Of a DNA stretch of 64,000 nt, positions 35,989 to 44,589 are shown in pieces (positions within the stretch are counted from its first letter, which is position 1; each line of letters begins with the position of its first letter). The translations under genes were made by a program, and so were the position numbers. The stretch spans positions 1 through 64,000 of the forward strand of contig CAVVAH010000004.1 in the NCBI GenBank assembly GCA_963746175.1, written 5' to 3'. This DNA is from CAVVAH01 sp963746175 (GTDB taxonomy: Bacteria > Actinomycetota > Actinomycetes > JACCUZ01). Below the pieces are notes generated by a model, which saw only the letters and a program-made list of their open reading frames with translations, was not told the DNA's origin and searched no databases.

Positions 35989-37551
35989 ATGGCGCGGGTG
36001 ACCAGGGTGGCGGTGGCCGCACCCAACGTGGCCGCAGCCGAGGCGGGGGCCCGGGTGGGGGCCGACGGGGGCGGTGCCGTCGACGCCGCGATCGCCGCCG
36101 CCCTCGTCACGATGGTCACCGAGCCGGGGATCGTGTCCCTGGCCGGCGGCGCCTTCGTCACCGTCTGGCCCGGTGCGGCCACGGCCGCGGTCACCGTCGA
36201 CGGGTGCGTCGCGATGCCGGGGCTCGACGGACCGGCGAGCGGCACGCGTGACGAGCGGGAGGTCCGGACCGGGTACGGCGGCGGCGTCACCATGACCGTC
36301 GGTCTCGGCTCGGTCGCCGTGCCCGGCGCGCTGGCGGCGCTCGACCTGGCGCAGTCCCGCTACGGCATCCTCCCCTGGTCCGCCGTCGTCGAGCCCGCGG
36401 TCGACGCGGCCCGCGACGGCTTCGTCCTCGGGACGGCAGCCGGCTACTACCTGCCGCTGGTCCGGGACGACGCGTTCGGCTGGGACCCGGAGACGCGCCG
36501 CGCCCTGCAGAGCAGCGACGGCGGCTGGCTCGCCGCCGGCGACCGGATGGTCATCGACGGCCTCGAGGGCACCGTCCGGCTGCTCGCCGACGAGGGAGCC
36601 CGCACCCTGCACGACGGCGCCCTCGCCGAGGTCGTCGCCGCCGACATGGCTGCCCGCGGCGGACTGGTCACGCGCACCGACCTCGCGTCGTACCGGCCGG
36701 TCGTCCGCGACGCCCTGCCGGTGCGGGCCGGGCGATGGGACCTGCGCACCAACCCACCCCCTGCCATCGGCGGACCGGTGCTCGCGGCCATGCTCACCCT
36801 GCTCGGCGACCGGCCGCGGGGACCGTGGACCGAGGACGACGTCGCGCACCTCGTCGCGGTGCAGCGCCGCGTCCTCGACGTACGTCGTGACCGGCTCGAC
36901 GTCGCCGACGACCGGACCGCGGCGGCTCTCCGGCTCCTCGACGAGGTCGGCTGGGAGCCGTCGACGGCGGCCTCCCCCAGCACGGCGCACGTGTCGGCCG
37001 TCGACGCCGACGGCACGGCGTGCGCCATCACCACGTCGTACGGCTACGGCTCCGGTGCCACCGTGCCCGGCACCGGGCTCTGGCTGAACAACTGCCTCGG
37101 CGAGCGCGAGCTCAACCGCGCCCCGCGTGTCGCGCCAGGCGATCGGCTCGCCAGCAACATGGCGCCGACGGTGGGACGTCGGGACGACGGTGCCGTGCTC
37201 GCGCTCGGCTCGCCCGGGGCCGACCGCATCACCACCGCCCTGCTGCAGGTGCTGGCATCGGTGGCGTACGGCGGCGCCGGCCTGCAGGAGGCGGTCGACC
37301 GCCCGCGGCTGCACGTGCACCACCTCGACGAGGGCGAGCCGGACGTGAGGGGCGGCCGGGCGACCGTCCAGGTCGAGGCCGAGTCCGACCTGCCGCTGCC
37401 ACCGCTGGACCTCCTGGTCCGGCAGCACGACCCGCGGTCGATGTACTTCGGCGGCGTCGGGGCCGCCCTCCTGCTGCCGGACGGCCGGCTGGAGGCGGCC
37501 GCCGACCCCCGACGCGTCGGCGCCGTCGTCGTCTCGCCGGTCGAGCCATGA
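35989..37551 (+). CDS. Gamma-glutamyltransferase family protein
   Basis: This 520-residue Ntn-hydrolase precursor belongs to the gamma-glutamyltranspeptidase family. The autoprocessing Thr is Thr332 in SPSTAHVSAVDADGTACAITTSYGYGSG, with downstream LASNMAPTVGRRDDGAVLALGSPGADR. The first 330 residues have GGAVDAAIAAALVTMVTEPGIVSLAGGAF. It is shorter than typical enzymes (550-580) and has no signal peptide, so it may act in the cytoplasm on an unidentified gamma-glutamyl or acyl substrate. ATG 35989 or GTG 35998 could be the start. Confidence 0.88.
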   Translation: MARVTRVAVAAPNVAAAEAGARVGADGGGAVDAAIAAALVTMVTEPGIVSLAGGAFVTVWPGAATAAVTVDGCVAMPGLDGPASGTRDEREVRTGYGGGVTMTVGLGSVAVPGALAALDLAQSRYGILPWSAVVEPAVDAARDGFVLGTAAGYYLPLVRDDAFGWDPETRRALQSSDGGWLAAGDRMVIDGLEGTVRLLADEGARTLHDGALAEVVAADMAARGGLVTRTDLASYRPVVRDALPVRAGRWDLRTNPPPAIGGPVLAAMLTLLGDRPRGPWTEDDVAHLVAVQRRVLDVRRDRLDVADDRTAAALRLLDEVGWEPSTAASPSTAHVSAVDADGTACAITTSYGYGSGATVPGTGLWLNNCLGERELNRAPRVAPGDRLASNMAPTVGRRDDGAVLALGSPGADRITTALLQVLASVAYGGAGLQEAVDRPRLHVHHLDEGEPDVRGGRATVQVEAESDLPLPPLDLLVRQHDPRSMYFGGVGAALLLPDGRLEAAADPRRVGAVVVSPVEP

Positions 37552-37660
37552 AGGCCGTGGTGCGACCAGCGTGCTCACGGGTCATGGGCGCCCTGCCGGA
37601 CGAGCGGTGATGCGGTCGGGGACCTGGGGACAAGGTCTTCCGAGCAGGTGGCTGATGGGC

Positions 37661-37681
37661 TAGAATCGAACACATGTTCGA
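37661..37681 (+). promoter_or_regulatory. SOS (LexA) box overlapping -10 box and start codon of the HNH gene
   Basis: TCGAACACATGTTCGA at 37666-37681 is a perfect match to the actinobacterial LexA site (TCGAAC-N4-GTTCGA). It overlaps the last base of a TAGAAT -10 box (37661-37666) and contains the ATG at 37674. Confidence 0.8.
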
Positions 37682-39040
37682 GTCGGGAGCCCAGCCGCCC
37701 GAGGGTTCCTCGACGACGTCGGTCGGCCGGCTCGACAGTGCGAGCCTGAGGTCCTGGCTGCGACGGCTGTCGCAGCCCGGCGCGCTGGACCGCGACGTGG
37801 ACGACGCGGAACGGATCGAGCACCTCCGGCTGCTGGAGCAGCTGAAGTCGGCCGCCGCCGCTGCCCAGGCAGAGGTCACGGTCGAGTTCGCGGCGTCGCA
37901 GCGGGCTGAGCAGGCGGCCGCTGGGCTGCCCCGGGAGAGGCTCGGCCAGGGAGTCGCCGCGCAGGTGGCGCTGGCTCGTCGGGAGTCGCCGCACCGCGGT
38001 GGCCAGCACCTCGGGCTCGCGCAGGCACTGGTGCGTGAGCTCCCGGGCACGCTGGCCGAGCTGCGGGCCGGCCGGACCAGCGAGTGGCGGGCCACCGTCG
38101 TCGCCCGCGAGACTGCGTGCCTCGACCCCGAGGCCCGCCGCCTTGCCGATGCCGAGCTGGCGCCGCAGCTCGCGGACCTGGGCGACCGGCAGACCGAGGC
38201 AGCCGCCCGCCGGGTCGCCTACCGGCTCGACCCGCACGCCTTCACCGCACGCACCCGCGGCGCGGTGGCCGACCGGCGGGTGACGCTGCGCCCGGCGCCG
38301 GACACCATGTCGCGCCTCACCGGGCTCCCCGTTGCCCACGGCGTCGCCGCCTACGCGGCCCTGGCCCGGGAGGCCGACCGGCTCCGCGCCGAGGGCGACC
38401 CACGTAGCCGGGGCCAGATCATGGCCGACATCCTCGTCGCACGGGTCACAGGCCAGAAGACGGCCGACGCGGTCCCCGTCGAGGTGCACCTCGTGATGAG
38501 CACCGACACCCTGCTGGACCCCGAGAGCTCCGGCCGGGACGAGCCTGCCCTGCTGGTCGGCGCCGGGCCCGTCGCTGCACCGGTCGCGCGAGCGATGGTC
38601 CGCGATGCCGCTGCGCAGGTCTACCTCCGCCGGCTGTTCACCCGGCCGGGCGACGGGGCTTTGGTCGCGATGGAGTCGCGACGCCGACCTTCCCCGAGCC
38701 GCTGCGCCGTCTGCTGGTGGTCCGGGACCAGGTGTGCCGCACCTCCTGGTGCAGCGCACCCGTGAGGCACGCAGACCACGTCGTCCGCGCGGCCGCAGGC
38801 GGACCTACCAGCGCCGCCAACGGCCAGGGCCTCTGCGAGGCGTGCAACTACGCCCGCGAGGCGCCAGGTTGGCGGGCGCTCCCCGGACCCGATCCGGAGC
38901 TCGGCGCCGGCCAAGAGGTCGAGGTCACCACTCCCACCGGCCACCGCTATCGCAGCCGACCTCCCCCTCTGCCCGGCGGGCGGCACGCGCCGCCCAGCCT
39001 CATGGAGCGCTACCTCGGTCAGTTCCTCGCCGCGGCCTAG
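37674..39040 (+). pseudogene. DUF222/13E12-type HNH endonuclease, one frameshift near 38680
   Basis: Residues 1-335 form a DUF222 (13E12 repeat) domain starting FESGAQPPEGSSTTSVGRLDSASL. After VAMESRRR the frame is lost by one base near 38680; in the next frame the protein continues TFPEPLRRLLVVRDQVCRTSWC, then the HNH motif RHADHVVRAAAGG...NGQGLCEACNYAREAPGW. An intact protein would have about 455 residues. All HNH residues are kept, so the break is recent or a sequence error. The SOS box at the start implies induction by DNA damage, as for mycobacterial 13E12 genes. It ends 4 bp inside the convergent peptidase gene. Confidence 0.82.
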
Positions 39041-40680
39041 GGGCGCGCGGCTTGCAGCAGGAGCGATGCGATCAGCGCGCGGCCGGCCTCCCGGTCGCTC
39101 GCCCGCGCTGCACTGGCGAACGTCGGCGCCGACGACGGCGCGGCGAACGACGGCCCGGAGGGCTGGGGTTCCGGCGGCTTGCGGCACCGGACGTCCGCCC
39201 CCGCGCGGGCCTTACGGGCCGGCAGCTTGCCGGTCGCCAGGTAGCGGAAGATCCGTCTGTCGGTGCACGTGCTGCCGCTCGGCGTCACCGCGTGGTTGGT
39301 GCCGCCGACGACGGCGACCAGCCGCGACCGCGGCGCGATCGAGTGCAGGTATCGGCTGCCGGAGTACGGCGTGGCTGCATCCTTGGTCTCGTCCACCAGC
39401 AGGGCCGAGCCGATCGACGGTCCGCTCACCCGGGTCCGGGCGTGCGCCCTCGCCGGCCAGTGGTAGCAGGGACCGTTGAACCACGCGTTGCCCCAGGTGA
39501 CGAGGGGCGCGTCGTAGTACGTCGACCACTGGTCCTGCAGGAAGTCCTCGTCCTTCCACGTGTCGTCCGTGCAGGAGACCGCGTTGTAGACGGCGTAGGA
39601 GTTGTCGTCACCGGGCGCGTCGAAGTCCTGGTACGCCGCCACCACGTCGTCGCCGCCCGCCTCGTGGACCCAGCCGGAGAAGACCCCCGCGAGCCGCGGC
39701 CACAGGAAGTCGGCGTAGCCGGCGTACAGGAAGATGTCGTCCCACTCGTCCGGCCCGACGACGCCGCTGATCGGGGCCGCGGCGACCTGCGCGTGCACCT
39801 CCCGGTAGGCGGCGGCGACAGACTCCCCGGTGGCGCCGAGGTGGTACGTCGCGTCGTGCCGGGCGACCCAGCGGAAGAAGATGCCGATGTTGCGCTCGAA
39901 CGCGACGTCCTGCTGGAGGTTGGCGCGGTACCAGGCTCTGCGCGGGTCGACGATGCTGTCGAGAACCATCCGGCGGACCCGATGCGGGAACATCGTCGCG
40001 TAGACCTGGCCGAGGTAGGTGCCGTAGGAGAAGCCGTAGTAGGTGATCTCGTCGACACCGAGCGCGGCGCGGATCGCGTCCATGTCGCGGGCCGCGTCGG
40101 CAGTCCGCATGTGCTCGAGGAGCCGGCCCCCCGCCTTGCCGCAGGCGGCGGCGTAGTCGCGGGACCGCCGCTGCCAGACCCGGAAGAGGTACGGCGTGCT
40201 CGGCACGTACTCGGGCCGGTCGGGGCCGAAGTACTCCGGGTCACAGCTCAGCGACGGCCGGCTGGCGCCCACCCCGCGCGGGTCGAAGCCGATCCAGTCG
40301 TACGCCTGCCCCACGTCGCGACGGCCGAAGTCCTGGCTGATGATCGGCCCGAGGACCGACATCGTCAGGCCGGACGCGCCGGGTCCGCCGGGGTTGAGGA
40401 GCAGCGCTCCCTGGTACTTGGCGGCTCGCACCGTGTGCGTGATGCGCGAGACCGCGAGCCGGATCTGCCGGCCGCCCGGCTCGGAGTAGTCGAGCGGGAC
40501 CTTGACGAACCCGCACCGGGCGCCGAAGGCGCGCAGCGTCGGGTCGGCGCAGCGGGCCCAGTCGACCGAGGACACGGTCCTGGTGGCGGTCGGCTCGAGC
40601 GTGGCGGCGTCGCCGGGTGCGGCCACGGCCAGCCCGGTTGCGGCGAGGCAGAGGGTGGTGGCGAGCGCCGGCAGCTTCAA
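39037..40680 (-). CDS. Secreted alpha/beta-hydrolase, tripeptidyl aminopeptidase type (S33)
   Basis: This 547-residue exported hydrolase has a Sec signal peptide (MKLPALATTLCLAATGLAVA), the oxyanion region LLNPGGPGASGL, nucleophile elbow YYGFSYGTYLG, and a C-terminal TAP-like domain with the acid in LVDETKDAATPYSG and His in VVGGTNHAVTPSG. It resembles Streptomyces SlpD/SlpE and prolyl/tripeptidyl aminopeptidases. The frame has only a TTG at 40680 as start before the signal peptide, with weak GGGGA upstream. It diverges from the cupin gene. Confidence 0.88.
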   Translation of the reverse strand: MKLPALATTLCLAATGLAVAAPGDAATLEPTATRTVSSVDWARCADPTLRAFGARCGFVKVPLDYSEPGGRQIRLAVSRITHTVRAAKYQGALLLNPGGPGASGLTMSVLGPIISQDFGRRDVGQAYDWIGFDPRGVGASRPSLSCDPEYFGPDRPEYVPSTPYLFRVWQRRSRDYAAACGKAGGRLLEHMRTADAARDMDAIRAALGVDEITYYGFSYGTYLGQVYATMFPHRVRRMVLDSIVDPRRAWYRANLQQDVAFERNIGIFFRWVARHDATYHLGATGESVAAAYREVHAQVAAAPISGVVGPDEWDDIFLYAGYADFLWPRLAGVFSGWVHEAGGDDVVAAYQDFDAPGDDNSYAVYNAVSCTDDTWKDEDFLQDQWSTYYDAPLVTWGNAWFNGPCYHWPARAHARTRVSGPSIGSALLVDETKDAATPYSGSRYLHSIAPRSRLVAVVGGTNHAVTPSGSTCTDRRIFRYLATGKLPARKARAGADVRCRKPPEPQPSGPSFAAPSSAPTFASAARASDREAGRALIASLLLQAARP

Positions 40681-40840
40681 GGGGTCCCCGATCGTCCACG
40701 GCCGCGGCGTCGTGCCCGGCCCGGCCTGCGCTGGACAACCTGCCAGACCCGCAGGCCCGATGTCTGCACCCTCGCCTTCCGCGGGGCGCGCGGCGGCGGC
40801 AGACTGCCGAGGGTTGGTCGAGCCGCACGGAGGACGCGCG

Positions 40841-41326
40841 ATGACGTACCTGCCCTACCCCGACCCGGTGCACCACGGCGACGGGAAGCCGAGCGGACAC
40901 TACCGGCCGGCCGCGACACCACCCGACCTCCGCAACCCGTCCGGCACGACCGTGCACTACCTGGCCACCGGCGCGAGCACCGACGGCCAGCTCGGTCTCT
41001 ACCGCTGGGAGATGGGTCCGGGCCGCGGCGGCCCCGACCCGCACTTCCACCGCAGCATCACCGAGTCGTTCTACGTGCTGTCCGGCACGATCCGGCTCTA
41101 CGACGGCAGCGGCTGGGTCGACGGCCGCCCCGGCGACTTCCTGTACGTGCCGCAGGGCGGCGTGCACGGCTTCCGCAACGAGTCGGGCGAGCCGGCGACC
41201 ATGCTCATCCTCTTCACGCCCGGGGCGCCGCGCGAGGACTACTTCGAGCGGGTCGGGACGGCCAAGGACATGTCCGAGGCGGACCGGGAGGAGTTCTTCC
41301 GGCGCCACGACACGTTCTGGGTGTGA
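40841..41326 (+). CDS. Cupin-domain protein
   Basis: This 161-residue protein has one cupin barrel. Motif 1 is DPHFHRSITESFYVLSGTI (two His and Glu) and motif 2 is PGDFLYVPQGGVHGFRN with a third His, so it probably binds a metal. The C-terminal tail (REDYFERVGTAKDMSEADREEFFRRHDTFWV in part) is helical. Substrate unknown. The ATG follows CGGAGGACG. It converges with the next gene 12 nt after its stop. Confidence 0.88.
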   Translation: MTYLPYPDPVHHGDGKPSGHYRPAATPPDLRNPSGTTVHYLATGASTDGQLGLYRWEMGPGRGGPDPHFHRSITESFYVLSGTIRLYDGSGWVDGRPGDFLYVPQGGVHGFRNESGEPATMLILFTPGAPREDYFERVGTAKDMSEADREEFFRRHDTFWV

Positions 41327-41338
41327 CCCTTCAGGGCC

Positions 41339-41947
41339 TCAGCGTGGTGAGGAGAACCACGGCTCCGGGATGTCGAGGAACTCCGGCTCGCCGGTGCTGA
41401 GCGACATCAGCTCCTCCATCTGCTTCTGCAGCTCGGCCGGTGCCTCCTTCTGCTCGCCGGCCCGCGCCTCGGCCTCGGACGTGAAGTAGTTGACCATCGT
41501 CCAGCGGCCGTCCGCGTGACCGATGCTGATGCTGCCGAGGATGTCCGGACGGAACGCCGACCAGTCGGTGTCGTCCTCCTCCATCAGCTTCCAGGCACGC
41601 TCGGGGTCGCTGCTGCCGCCCTGCATGACCTGCACGAAGCCCGCGTCGTCGGGGTTCCCGCGTACGTCGACGAGGACGCGGGTGCTGTCCCGGAACACGG
41701 GATCGCTGTCGAAGAGCTTGGCCATCTCGGCCCACCACTCGCCCTGCTCCGCCCGGTCGCTGTTCGCCCGGGCGTGCTCCTCCGTGTCGAACCGCACCAC
41801 GGCCACCATCCGGCCGTCCGGCGTCATGCCGGCGGTGCTGCCGAGCCAGCCGGTCGCGCCCGGCGCCAGCTCCTGCATCCACCGGTCCATCGCGGCTCGC
41901 ACCGCCGCCGGGTCGCTGGTCGTTGCCTCGATCACCTGGACGAACAT
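41339..41947 (-). CDS. Tandem dimeric alpha/beta-barrel protein (ABM-like), unknown role
   Basis: This 202-residue protein contains two related halves, MFVQVIEATTSDPAAVRAAMD at the N-terminus and GFVQVMQGGSSDPERAWKLME near residue 108, each followed by a TGWLGSTAGMTPDGRMVAVVRFDTEEHA-like strand region. The layout matches tandem stress-response/antibiotic-biosynthesis-monooxygenase-like barrels. No catalytic residues are identified. The ATG at 41947 is chosen because the first repeat starts there. Confidence 0.78.
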   Translation of the reverse strand: MFVQVIEATTSDPAAVRAAMDRWMQELAPGATGWLGSTAGMTPDGRMVAVVRFDTEEHARANSDRAEQGEWWAEMAKLFDSDPVFRDSTRVLVDVRGNPDDAGFVQVMQGGSSDPERAWKLMEEDDTDWSAFRPDILGSISIGHADGRWTMVNYFTSEAEARAGEQKEAPAELQKQMEELMSLSTGEPEFLDIPEPWFSSPR

Positions 41948-42093
41948 CGGGCACCTCCGTCGTCGCCGGCCGGCGCGGCCGGACCGTACCGACGCTAGGC
42001 CCGCCACTGGGTGCCGTCGAGGGGCAATCGGCGCCTTCCTCAGGACTGCCGCCGGCCGCGTGCCAGCGACGCCGCGCGTGGAAGGATCGCCGC

Positions 42094-43095
42094 ATGGCTG
42101 CTCTGACGGTGGGTTACGCGGCGATGCTCGAGCAGTTCGCACCGCGCGAAGCCGTCGACCTGACGGCCTTGGCCGAGCAGCACGGCTTCTCCGGATGCAT
42201 GGCGGCAGACCACTTCCAGCCGTGGGTGCCGCAGCAGGGCCAGTCGTCGTTCGTGTGGAACGTGCTCGCCGCCGTGGGAGAGCGCACCACCGGGGACCTC
42301 GGACCCGGCGTCACCTGCCCGTCGTTCCGCTTCCACCCGGCCGTCGTCGCCCAGGCCTCGGCCACGCTCGAGGCGATGTACCCCGGCCGGCACTGGCTCG
42401 GGGTCGGAGCCGGCGAGGCGCTCAACGAGCACGTGATCGGCGGCTACTGGCCCGAGGCCGCCGAACGGTCGCTGCGGATGTTCGAGGCGATCGACGTCAT
42501 CAAGAAGCTCTTCGACGCATCCGTCGCCGGCAAGGACGTCAAGCACCAGGGCCGGTTCTTCACCCTGGAGACCACGCGGCTCTGGACGATGCCGGACACT
42601 CCCCCGCCGGTGCTGGTGGCGACTGCCGGGCCGGTCAACGCGAAGCGGACCGGCAAGCACGCCGACGGCCTCATCACCGTCGGGGCGCCGCTTTCGAAGA
42701 TCGGCGGACTGTTCGACAGGTTCGCCGAGGGCGCGAAGGAAGCGGGCAAGGACCCGGACACGATGCCGAAGGTCCTCCAGCTTCACCTGTCGTGGGCCGA
42801 CACCGACGAGCAGGCGCTGGCCAACGCGATGACCGAGTGGCCCAACGGCGGGATGAAGTTCGCCAAGGCCGACATCCGCTCGCCGCACGACTTCGCCGCG
42901 ATGGCCGCCCTGGTGCGGCCGGAGGACTTCGAGGGGCGGATGGTCATCTCTTCCGACCCGGACGTGCACCGGGCGCACATCCAGAAGTTCGTCGACCTCG
43001 GCTTCGACCGCGTCTACCTGCACAACGTCGGGCGCAACCAGGCCGAGTGGATCGAGGTCTTCGGCCGCGAGGTGATCCCCCGGCTGTCGCGCTGA
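42094..43095 (+). CDS. F420-dependent oxidoreductase, luciferase-like (FGD group)
   Basis: This 333-residue enzyme has the luciferase-like (LLM) barrel. VGYAAMLEQFAPREAVDLTALAEQHGFSGCMAADHFQPWVPQQGQ and VGERTTGDLGPGVTCPSFRFHPA are very like F420-dependent glucose-6-phosphate dehydrogenase and hydroxymycolic-acid dehydrogenase families. The family uses cofactor F420. The exact substrate is unclear. It stands alone, with GAAGGAT just upstream of the ATG. Confidence 0.88.
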   Translation: MAALTVGYAAMLEQFAPREAVDLTALAEQHGFSGCMAADHFQPWVPQQGQSSFVWNVLAAVGERTTGDLGPGVTCPSFRFHPAVVAQASATLEAMYPGRHWLGVGAGEALNEHVIGGYWPEAAERSLRMFEAIDVIKKLFDASVAGKDVKHQGRFFTLETTRLWTMPDTPPPVLVATAGPVNAKRTGKHADGLITVGAPLSKIGGLFDRFAEGAKEAGKDPDTMPKVLQLHLSWADTDEQALANAMTEWPNGGMKFAKADIRSPHDFAAMAALVRPEDFEGRMVISSDPDVHRAHIQKFVDLGFDRVYLHNVGRNQAEWIEVFGREVIPRLSR

Positions 43096-43102
43096 CCGGC
43101 GG

Positions 43103-43285
43103 TCAGGTGACGGACTCGTCGTAGCTCGCGAGCAGGACCCCCGCGCCGGCGAGAATCGCGGGTCCGAAGAGCTGACCGGCGATCCGGAAGAACTGCTCGT
43201 CGGCTGCCGACCAGGTCGTCGGGACGGTCTCGACGGCCGCTGCTGCCGTACGGGTCGTGGTGCCGGTGGTGGTGAAGGTGTTCAT
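43103..43285 (-). CDS. Small hypothetical protein (60 aa) with one membrane helix
   Basis: The frame starts with ATG at 43285 after CGAGGAGACGACG and encodes a Thr/Ala-rich N-terminus (MNTFTTTGTTTRTAAAAVE) followed by QFFRIAGQLFGPAILAGAGVLLASY, a likely membrane helix. No family is recognised. It converges with the F420 enzyme gene (7 nt gap). The good ribosome-binding site supports it. Confidence 0.55.
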   Translation of the reverse strand: MNTFTTTGTTTRTAAAAVETVPTTWSAADEQFFRIAGQLFGPAILAGAGVLLASYDESVT

Positions 43286-43506
43286 CGTCGTCTCCTCGGG
43301 CGGGCTGCAGGCGGTCCGGCTGCCGGCGGTCCGGCTGCTGTCTTCGACGCTAGGACCGCCGGCCGGCCGGGGCGTTCGGGCCGACCGCACGGCCGAGGTG
43401 GTCGACCGCCCGCGCCGGGGTGTGCCGACCCACCCCTGGACCTGCCACTGGACGGTTCGACGCATTCGTCGGAGCATCTGTGGTACCCGGCGGGCGGAGG
43501 CGGCTC

Positions 43507-43965
43507 ATGGACACCACGGCGACCCAGCACGACGTCACAGCCCTGCGCCGGCACCGGGCCGAGCTGCTCGAGTCCATGCGCGCGGTGGAGCAGTCCCTCG
43601 CCGCGCCGGCGGTGGGCGACGTGACCGGCTGGGCGCAGCGGGTCTCGGTGGCGCTCGTCGAGCTGGAGGCCGACTTCCGCGAGCACGTCCAGCTCACCGA
43701 GGGTGCCGACGGCCTCTACCGCAGCCTGCTCGAGGCGGCACCCCGGCTGTCCAACGTCGTGCGGACCCTCACCACTGACCACGGTCGGATCCGCACCGCG
43801 ATCGGGCAGCTGGTCGCGACGACCGGTGGTCCGGTCTTCGCGGCGGACGTCGCCCGGATCCGCCATGCTGGTACGACGCTGCTGGCCCGGATGAGCCGGC
43901 ACCGCCAGCGGGGCGCCGACCTGGTCTTCGAGGCGTACCAGACCGACATCGGCGGCGAGACCTGA
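43507..43965 (+). CDS. Hemerythrin-like helical protein (152 aa)
   Basis: This mostly helical protein has the spacing of a hemerythrin-like four-helix bundle: His residues in TLRRHRAELLE-type helix 1 (ALRRHRAELLESMRAVEQ), EADFREHVQLTEGADGLYRS, TTDHGRIRTAIGQL and RMSRHRQRGADLVFEAYQTD. Such proteins bind diiron or act as sensors. Only some ligands are certain, so metal binding is inference. It diverges from the 60-aa gene across about 220 bp. Confidence 0.7.
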   Translation: MDTTATQHDVTALRRHRAELLESMRAVEQSLAAPAVGDVTGWAQRVSVALVELEADFREHVQLTEGADGLYRSLLEAAPRLSNVVRTLTTDHGRIRTAIGQLVATTGGPVFAADVARIRHAGTTLLARMSRHRQRGADLVFEAYQTDIGGET

Positions 43966-43987
43966 CAGACCTGAGCCGTCGTGCGGG

Positions 43988-44554
43988 CTACCGCGGCGTC
44001 GAGCCGTCCGGGACGAACGCGGGCCCGTGACCGGGCACGATCCGCACCGGGGCGAGGTCGAGCAGCCGCGCCCTGCTGCTGTGCAGCGCCCGGAGGTCCG
44101 TCGCCCGCGGGTCGTCGGCCGGCCCCTCGGCGTACCACCACAGGTGCGTGCAGGCGACCAGCCCCTCGTCGGTGTCCACGAGGGTCGTGACGTCCTGCTC
44201 GGTGTGCCCCGGCGTCTCGATGAGCCGCACGTGCGGCGACAGCACCCGGCCCTCCGCAGGCTGGTCGTCCCACTGGTCGCCCTGGTAGACCGCCCACACG
44301 TCGTGCAGGCGCGCGTTCGGGAACAGCGCGATGTGCCAGGTGTGGTCGGGGTGGTGGTGGCTGAGCACCACGTCCGTCACGTCGGCGGGTGATACCCCGG
44401 CCGCAGCGAGCGGGTCGACGATCAGGGCCGGGCCGCGCACCATGCCGGGGTCGACCACGACGACGGTGTCACCGTCGCGGACCAGGACGACGGTGGAGGC
44501 GACGCCGTCGTCACGTGCGTAGCCGTCGTGCAGGACGGTGAGCTCGGCAGGCAT
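43988..44554 (-). CDS. Metallo-beta-lactamase-fold hydrolase (MBLAC1-like)
   Basis: This 188-residue protein has the MBL zinc site SHHHPDHTWHIALF (H-x-H-x-D-H), a later ETPGHTEQDVTTLVDTDEG His, and VRIVPGHGPAFVPD at the C-terminus. It is close to MBLAC1-type hydrolases. Substrate unknown. TACCGT lies 6 nt upstream of the ATG at 44554. Confidence 0.9.
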   Translation of the reverse strand: MPAELTVLHDGYARDDGVASTVVLVRDGDTVVVVDPGMVRGPALIVDPLAAAGVSPADVTDVVLSHHHPDHTWHIALFPNARLHDVWAVYQGDQWDDQPAEGRVLSPHVRLIETPGHTEQDVTTLVDTDEGLVACTHLWWYAEGPADDPRATDLRALHSSRARLLDLAPVRIVPGHGPAFVPDGSTPR

Positions 44555-44560
44555 GCGGGC

Positions 44561-44566
44561 ACGGTA
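44561..44566 (-). promoter_or_regulatory. -10 box of the MBL-fold gene (probable leaderless promoter)
   Basis: TACCGT on the minus strand, 6 nt before the ATG at 44554. Confidence 0.4.
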
Positions 44567-44589
44567 GCGACCGGGGCCGAGGCGCCCGG

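Noticed and set aside
34561..37551. 996-codon frame spanning the MFS gene and the gamma-glutamyltransferase as one protein
   Set aside because: The first half is an out-of-frame shadow of the MFS gene; only the part from 35989 is real.
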